A stretch of DNA of 64,000 bases from Cyanoderma ruficeps. Its lineage: Eukaryota > Chordata > Aves > Passeriformes > Timaliidae. The stretch covers positions 23,803,501-23,867,500 of the forward strand of contig VZDJ01000116.1 in the NCBI GenBank assembly GCA_008694505.1, given 5' to 3'. The notes below the pieces were generated by a model. The model was not told the DNA's origin. It saw only the letters and a program-made list of their open reading frames with translations, and searched no databases. Shown in pieces: positions 49,501-58,500 of the stretch (its first letter is position 1; each line of letters starts with the position of its first letter). The position numbers were made by a program, and so were the translations under genes.

Positions 49501-52500
49501 GACACCTTTAGGATAATCTCTTAAGATTGCCATCACAACATTTTCAGAAAACTAGAACCTCTGTATTTTCAAACAGCAAGTTTAACTCAAATGTATTACA
49601 AAGTTTCTTTTCAATTTCTGGTCTGTTTCTTATTCCAAGTGTCTCTGTGCTTGAGCAGGCCCTAAAATGAGCACCACGGTCTCTCCTACCTTCACTCTTC
49701 ACAGCACAGACTCCAACACACTCACAAAATCCTCCCTGAGTCAGGGCCAAGACTGGGCTGTCTGCACCTGGCTGTGCATTTGATGCCACAGCTGGAGGAG
49801 CAAGAGACACATCTGTCCTCTGCACTTAGAGAATCCCTATTACAATTGTGGGTGCACATCACTCTGGCAAAGACAGGCAAAAGAGTGACCAAAAAGTTCT
49901 GGAACAAATCTTGTTTTGTAACACAAGAGATCAATGTGAATCAGAAAGAATTTAAAAGTACAGATACACTTTGGCTTGCAATTGCACTCAGCTTCCAGCA
50001 GTCCATATGTACTTTAGTAGTGTTCAAAATCTAAGAGACAGGTTCAAGGTTGCACAGGGGAGCAAAGCAGAAAACCCAAGAACAGTTCTCCATTTCTCAG
50101 GCTCATTGATGCAATTCCTTCTTGGCTTCTGGCACTCTCATTGAATCCTAAACAGCAGCCTGGACCCTAATTCTGCAAGTCACTGCATGGCACAAATTCC
50201 TTCTCAGCCCAGTGTCAGGATTTCAGTGCACAGAAAGGAACTACTTGCAGCTGAACAACAGTTTGGAGCAGGAACAAGGCTGGAAAATACAGTGTAAATA
50301 CAGAGCATTTTTTTCTAGTATTTCCTTTTCATCAAGATAAGCTTTAAAACCTCAAGATTTTATACCACTGGGTAGAAAATCCCCCTTACCCTCTTCCAGG
50401 AGTTTTGACCAAAGACTGAATAGAAACATTTAAGCCCTCTTTGATATACAGAGGTCATCTTGATGACTACCAAACAGGACTTCATTATAGGAGAAAGAAG
50501 GCCATTAATAAATGTTATTTATGCAGCTTCATACTTAATCTCAACTGAAGTTTTCATTATTAAAGTTTTGTTGTTACCAGAGGAAACTGGCAACACACTG
50601 GTTTGCTGAGTAGCTGCACGAAAGACACAAAATCTCAAAAAAGAAAAGGCAGGGCAGCATACCGGCAAATCTTGGTCTATAAACTACATTCATGTGAAGT
50701 CTGCTACCAGCAGAGCAACCAGACCTCTCTCTTTGATTGCCTTTTTATTTCCATTTCTCCCAACTATGGAGAAATTACCTGCTCCAAATGTGCCGTGCCA
50801 GCTGCTACATTTAATTTGAGAGAGGAAAAGTTTCAGGTAGTACATTTCCCTATCTCTTCTGGTTTTATTCTACTGAGCCCTGGGAGCTTTGAGCAGCTTT
50901 GGGCTGGATGAGGGAGCAGTGGAGACACAGAGCTGCTCCCATTTTACAGACAGGAATCTAAGGGCCTCCAGCAAGGCTAAAGTTAGGAAACAAGGATCGG
51001 GCTCTCATGGCAGAACTAGGGATTACTCTTGGTTCATTTAAACTTAATTAACCTGCAATTATGATTAACTCAGGGGAAAAAAGTCTTTCCAAATTAAATA
51101 CAAAAAATATATTATTTCCTAAGTCTGTCCAAAGTTCTTATTATGTCAATATTAATATTCATAAAGAAGCACTAAGTGGCCTGAAACATCTCTAACCTTG
51201 ACAGTTTTTTTTCAGGGGTAATAATAATCCGCAGCAAATGCAGGCCAACCAAAAACCACTTAACTAATTAGTAGTTGCAGTCACCGAGAAAACATGAATC
51301 AACACTGTTATTACAAGTGGCACATTTGAGTGGCATCTAATTATGACTTGATGAGCACGATACTTGCATTATCAACATTACTACTGCATCCCATCAGGGA
51401 CTAAAAGCTGCTGATGGCATTGACTGCGAGAAACTCCCCCTCAATGGTACTGCAGCACCCAACAATCTCCTTGGCAGGGGCACCCTCACTAAATGACATG
51501 TTAAGCATAATTACTGGTAGACATTGTAAATAAACAGGATTGGAAGTGAAAATTGTACCAAGTGCATAAGACACAATCTGACACATTGGAAGTGGCAGCC
51601 TTAATTGAGAGTTTCTTTGACTGCTCAAGATCATTTCAACTGCATTTCTCGGAGGACAGTGATTATAACTGTGGAGACAGACGGCATAATGGTATCAGCA
51701 CTGCTGACAGAGCAGTGAATTAAATTGTATCTGCTGTTGTGTGAAAGCCTTGATGAGAGGTACAGATCCTTAGTGGTCTTATCATTATAACACAATGGTC
51801 ATGTTGTCATCAACCTTGCTGGCTCCAATTGAAAAGAAATGATTGTGTGTTGAAGCTTTCCCCCCCACCACCACCTTCTATCTCTTGTGCTCAATAGAAC
51901 CAATTTTCAGAGAGCTATGAAATCACGCAATAGGGCCTAAAATGCAGCTGCTTGGCATACAAACGGGGCCCCATTAAACTGGAATCACACACAATATGTG
52001 TTTATGCCAGGAGAACAAATAGAAGCTGAGTACAGGCCAAGTTTATTCACAGACATAAAGCCAATGTAGCTCTTCATCAATATAATTGCCTTTTATATTG
52101 TCGTTTAAATAATGGGCTCTATTATTGCTTTAAAATCCTAATATTCCTGGCATTTTATCACTATGTTTACAAGGTATGTCCTTTAAAAATGTGAAAGGAA
52201 GATAAAAGAAACCTATAAAATCTTACAACATCAAATATTACCTCAAATTTTAAGTCTTAACTACTTGACATTTTCTGCCACACTCCAGTATTCCTCATAT
52301 CATAACAAAAACAAAACAGACAGCCGTTTTTCCAGAGGAATTATACTTCTTAGAGAACATTCCTGCTTCACAGAGCAGTTACCTAAGATCATTCAAGGCA
52401 GTAGACAATTCCTGTTGATTTTCAGATTATTTTCCATAATTGTATCACACGAACCATTATAAAACAGAAGTGAGCAAATTCCTCTATTAACACAGTCACA

Positions 52501-55500
52501 CAAAAGTACAGACTATGTGATTTCCTCCTCCTGCATTAACTTCATCCACATTTCTGATGCTCCATCGTGCAGCTCACTGTACTGGCACAAACCAGACATA
52601 ACAGACCACAATCCCATTGTAATTGTCTCTTCTAAGGAGCTATTCCACTAGGATACTTCCACTCCCATTAGATGTGCTTTGTTGCTTCCAGACACCATAC
52701 GGTTTCAATAGAACCATTACCATAAAAGTGTAAAACTGAATATTGACGTTCTCACAGCCCTGATGAGATAGAACTTGCCCTAAAAATTACCACGTGAGAG
52801 CAGTTCATCCTGAAAACCTTTCCTGGTGTGTCTATGCTTAAAGTAGTATCACTCCTTCGTGAGAAAAAAATGCCATTACTATTACTATTATTACTATTAT
52901 TACTATTATTATTATTATTGTTGTTGTTGTTGTTGTTGTTGTTGTTAGGAATCTCAGTCAACAGCATCAAATCCCACTCACTTCAAGCATGCACCATTCC
53001 AAAAGTCACTTGCAGAATCCAGGTGAGATAGAGCCACATCTGCACCACTGTGTTTTCACCACTTTGCACCTTGAGAATGACTACCTGTGCCAGAGAGTAC
53101 AAATGCTGTAACAGCATTTATTCTGACTGTGGGCAAAGTCTCACTGGACTGGCTCCTTAAACTCAGCTTTCAAGGAGAAAGAGCAAGTGGACCCGAATCT
53201 CAGCATTCTTAACTCTGCTGTAGAGTGTGCAGAATTATGTTCATAACTGTCTACATCAAGAAAATCCCACTAACATTATCAGCTTACTTTTCTGAAACTC
53301 CTCCAGCTTTTTGACAGCCTCATCTCGTTCTTGCTTGATTTTGTCACACTGTAGGAGAAGAGAAAATTGAAATGAAACACTGATCCCAGTTATTTAATTA
53401 GCAGTCAGTCACAACACGCAAAATCAACCAAGATCAATTGCCAGTGCAATAATATACAGAAGCCTATCAAAGCATTTCTTTTTCCTTTCAGCCATGTAAG
53501 ATCGATGGAAATTATGCATAAAAAATTCATTACCCAGAGTATTTCCCAGCCAAACTGGCACGCTGTACTTGATTTAGGTTCTGATTCAGAGCTACTCTGA
53601 AAATATTTTAAAGAGACACATTATCCAAAACTGATATAAACAGTTACCCATGTTTAACCAAGAGTAGAAGCAATACTTTGCATGTCAAAATAGGCTTTAA
53701 GTCTCGTTTCTTTAACACAAATAGACTCAGAAAAGAGGCCTACATTTCTATGCAAGGAAAACCTCAAAATCAATCATCAGGGATGTGCTGTTTAATTTCA
53801 TTACATCATGAGCAAAGTTTCAGCTTTGTGGAGAGAAAGGCATTCATTTTCGTGCTTTAAGGAGTTCCCATCACTCCAGTTTTATTAATTTTGTGGCTAT
53901 TGCTAACACTACACAGGCCTGCAATCACTGATCTTATGATGGAACAGTTGCTTCAAAAAGAAAGAATAAAACAGATGTTTAAAACAGAGTTCCCTAAGAA
54001 AACCCATGCCGTAAATGAATGAAAAAACTCAAAGAAATGAGTAAAATTCACAAGAGACACAGTCAGTGATTAACCACAGCGTGAAAACCACATGAGCCAG
54101 GGGGAAGTATGACTGGCACACAAGGTGCCTTACACACACATCCTTCCTCACATGCGGCCGGGCATGTTCACAGCAATGAATCAGCCGAACACCATGAGTT
54201 AATTTCTGGAAGAGATCTGTGTGACTGAGCTCCTTACAGTGCAACTCCAATTACAAGGATGCTGGCCACTGGAACAGAACTGGGTTAAAAAAAAAAACCA
54301 AAAAAACACAAAAAACCCCAACCCTGAAATGATTTTGCTCGATTTTCAGTTTTTCCACATGAGGAGCCACTTTGAGTTAGCTGGGAAAGGAGCCTGCTGT
54401 TAAGCAACAAGAAGGGGGAGAGCCCGATTCAAAGGCAGCCAAATTCAAGAGAACTCTTCTGTCAGCTACAGAGGACCTTGGATGAGTCCCAAAGAAGGAT
54501 CTGCTCTTGGGCAAGGCGAGGATGCCTCTGGTGTTGGCTCAGGGGCAGCTGATGGCTACCTGTGGGAGCAAAAGGAGCTGCACTCAACAAGCAATCTCTC
54601 TTCTCATGGCACTGGGATGGTGAGGCTTCAAGGGAAAGGGGCTGAGAAGGGGGACAGGTCAGTCACCAGCTGCTGTAAGGACAGGGAAACAAGGCAGAGC
54701 TGCAGAAGGAGCAAAGACGTGCTGAGCAAGCGGCGCCAGAGGAGGACTCACCGTTTCCTGGGGCCTTGTTAACAAAGAACCTGTTCAGAGAATCTTGCAG
54801 AGGAGAGATGGGGAAGGGAAATCCCTGCATGAATCTCGCTGCCCTCCCTCCGTTTCCTCAGCGAAACTTTGTGTTACCTTCGCGGCAGAAAAGCAGTCCA
54901 AAAGCAGAAGGCAGTGAGAGGTGCAGAAAGCGTTTCTGGCTGTTTTGCAGAGCACAGTTCTGCCACAAAAGGGGAACTGGTGTGTGCTGCTGCCTCCTCA
55001 GACTTCCCAAGAAAGACACTGGAGCCACACTGACATACTTCACCCACGGATTTTTCTGCACACTGCAAGCTTTCAACCCACCGCACATTAAGTGAGCAAA
55101 CGCCTTTAGTGCTCAGTTTGAAAACCAGGAACATTAGCATTTTAAGGATCTCATCTGTTGCCTGTGGAAGTCAACAACTTTCCTACTGATGGAAACCTTG
55201 ATGTAGAGGACACAGCACGCCCCCTTATCCCAACGACAGGAAAAACTCCTTTTACAGGCAGCGTGCTGGAAGGCGAAGCAGCTTTCCCTGTGCAGTGAAA
55301 GGGGAAGTTAAATGACCCATTCCACTTCACCTCGAGTGCTATTTGCAGAGAGAGCTCCATTTGGACCATGGCAAGCTGACTATTCTCCTCATAACTGCGA
55401 CATTTCTCTGCACAATCAGGGTCTCCAGGCTTGGGTCTCTGCAGAGCAATTCCTGCTCCCAGTTGCAGTTTTCTCAATACCTTCCTTTTGCTGCTGCTGT

Positions 55501-58500
55501 GCTTCAGAATGAAAGAGGAGGAAGAAAAGGAGAGTGGGAGATTGCTGCCCTTGCTGAAATGATCAATGGAAAGCACTTTGCCTTCTGTCTTGCAATCAGA
55601 GCCATGCCAGCAGAGCTGTTACAGGTCCTTCCAAAAAATACCCTAGTTTATCTTCTAAGAACTAGAAAAATTTGAGATTTTCTTCAACTACTTAAACTGT
55701 TTCAAATTTGAAATTTACACAAAAATAAAAAGCCTATAAACTATGTTTCATAATAAAAATACTATCATCCTTTAAAATAAATCGACCTTATCTTTAAAGC
55801 TGAAAAGTTTAAAAATCAAAATTCAGATGTATGAGCTGCTCATAAAATGCTCCACAGAAGTCTTAAAAGTTCTTAACCATCTCACTTTTTGAAAAAGCAA
55901 TTTGAGGCATACACAATAGCATCATTAATGGACAAAAGTATCACTATTCCTAAATATTAAAAAGCAAATAGCATAACATTACTATAAAATCTGCTGTTCA
56001 CTTTCCACATTCAAGCACATGCAACTGCCGAAGAGAAACAGTTTCCATGTATTTACTAAGCTTCCCCTTTTCAGTGTTAAGGGATAGCTCCAAACCAAAG
56101 AGTACCCTTGAATAAAAATGAAAAAGTTTGTAGCTTCTGGATTGCCGGTCAATTTTTTGGTTTTAATTTTCTGGTTTTAATTAAGAGTTCCAGCTTCTCT
56201 GCAAAGTAAAAGAAGCATTTATTCTATTTTATTAAATATATCTAGTTTTGGTAATCTAATATTTATACCATCATTACCTCACTTGTGAAAACCCCAGCAA
56301 TGTAAACAGATGATACTGCCATTCTGAACTGGCTACAGGAATCAGTAATCATCTCCTAGCAGTAAAAATACATTGCAGCTGTATTTTTAGAAATTAACAA
56401 TCCAGTTGCCAAAATTAATTTTATTAATAACTCCATATATACTTCATCTTTGCAGGCGCAAGTTCGGAAGATTTGTCAATCCTACTCCTTTCAGATTTTA
56501 GCCTTCTAGGTACCCAATACACAAGGCAATACTTTAATTTCTCGTTTCTTCTCTATTCTCTACTAACAGGCTTCTTTTTTGCCAACTATTTTGCCCATAA
56601 GCTCCTACAGACTTCAGTAAAAGGTCTTCAAAGGGCAAAAACAACAGGGAGATTGTTCAGTCCAGATATTATGATTCAAGAAGTTTGCGTAGTAGTCACA
56701 GAGTCAATTAAACCATTGCTAAGCAACACAAGACACAATTCTTTCCCATTTACACAGATTGTGAAATGTATGCAGATTTCATGCTCATTCTAAAATTGCG
56801 AGTTTGGTGCAGTGCTCAAAAGTATCCAACGACGTTTGCAATACTCAGAGAAACAATGAGGATGTCATCAAGGCAGGATCCCTACCCCATTCCCACTTGG
56901 TGACAAAACACAGAACCCACTCCAGCCGTGTGCTTTAACAGAGCAAACACCATGAATGATGTATCAGAGACACAGTATCACACCTACTGTTTTGGAGAGC
57001 TGTCTTGCTTTTTTCTTCCCTACTGGCAGCATGACAAAACACTGTCAAAACCAGCGTTCAGAGTCATTTCTGTCTGATTAGCAAGTAGTCAAATATTTAT
57101 TCATGATCTGACTCTGAATATGTCAGAACTGCATATTAAGTTACATTTGTGAGCAGCTGACCATTAGTTATCCATTTTTGGGGGGCTGGTATAAATGTTT
57201 TGTTGGCTGCATCAATGAAAAAAGGTGACCTAAGAGACGCAATCTGCCAATATAATTTTGGCTCCATTGTTTCTAAAAGTATTTAAAAACACTAACAAAA
57301 AATGTCTGGGCAAATGTTGTCAGAGACTCCACCAGTGGTCTCCAAATTGGCAGTTTTGCAAGGCAATGTGGAAGAGACACTGTGGATCAAAGATCTTGTA
57401 TTTTACTCCTGAATTTTCATGGTTATTAGCATCCCGTTAAACCAGCAGTGCTTTGAACAAAGCAACCCACATAAAAGTCAATTTACTTCCTAATTTTAAG
57501 AAAAAATATGGAACAAAGAGCATAAATTTTCAAAAATTAAAACTGTATCTTAAGTTAGCTGCTCATTATCCACCAAGTTCCGTGTGTCTAATGGAAACTA
57601 GGACAATTTCTGCATGCACAGCTCATCTTTCACAGCCATACCAGTACAGTAATGACTTAGGAAAGTATTCCACCACGTGTACCAGAAGCACACACACACA
57701 GACTGCTATTTAATTCCTCTGTGGCACTTTCCACACACAGTCTTGCAAGTCACCTGCTAAAAAAAATAACTTCTCATTGTCCTGTAGATGCAATTATGTG
57801 ACCACAGTTGATACAGAGGAAGCCATTTGTTGACATTCACAGTGACAGAAACCAGAACAGAAGTCACCCACAACTTCCCAGACCCAGAGAAAGTCTGTGC
57901 TACATTTTTCCAGCAGCAAGTTTGATCCTGCAAAGCACAAACTAAGATACAAAGCAAGAGATGCTAAGGACCTTTAGCATTACTCTGCCTTGCCATAACA
58001 CAAAGAATAGTTTCTTCCAGTATTAGCACTGGAAACAAATATAACCATGAACTCTGTATCAATAGATTTTTTTTTTTTCTTTTGGTGGAAGAAATGCACT
58101 TAAGAGCCTCACACTCAACCACTTGAGTCCAAGCACTTGAACAATGAACCATGACTGCTTACACAAGCACACCAATTTGCAGGATGGAGTTTTTGGAGGG
58201 GGAAAACTTGCATAACAACTGAAAATCCAGCCCTGAGCACGTGTTTAACTGATTTGCTCAGCTGGGGATGTAATCCCCATAGCTCAGGCTTGGAGGATTT
58301 TCGGGTGTTACGAAAAAGTTCAAAGCAGCCTCCAGATGAAACACAAAGAAGTAGCTAGAGATATGCAGCTGTAGGAAAGAAGTCTTGTGAGAGAGAGGAG
58401 CAAGGAGGCAAGAAGAACAGAATAGAAGAAACAACCTCAGAATATCTCATTCCATCTCAATTTCAGAAATAAAATTTTTCATTGAAATTCCTTTTGAAGA

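Larger units (their letters stand above)
49174..53287 (-). other. SHTN1 intron
   Basis: 4.1 kb non-coding. It contains an old MIR-like SINE piece (50936-51036), an AT-rich candidate regulatory region (51050-52160) and a compound trinucleotide repeat (52874-52947). Confidence 0.65.

Noticed and set aside
52752..53031. Poly-Asn and poly-Leu frames
   Set aside because: Trinucleotide repeat artefact.
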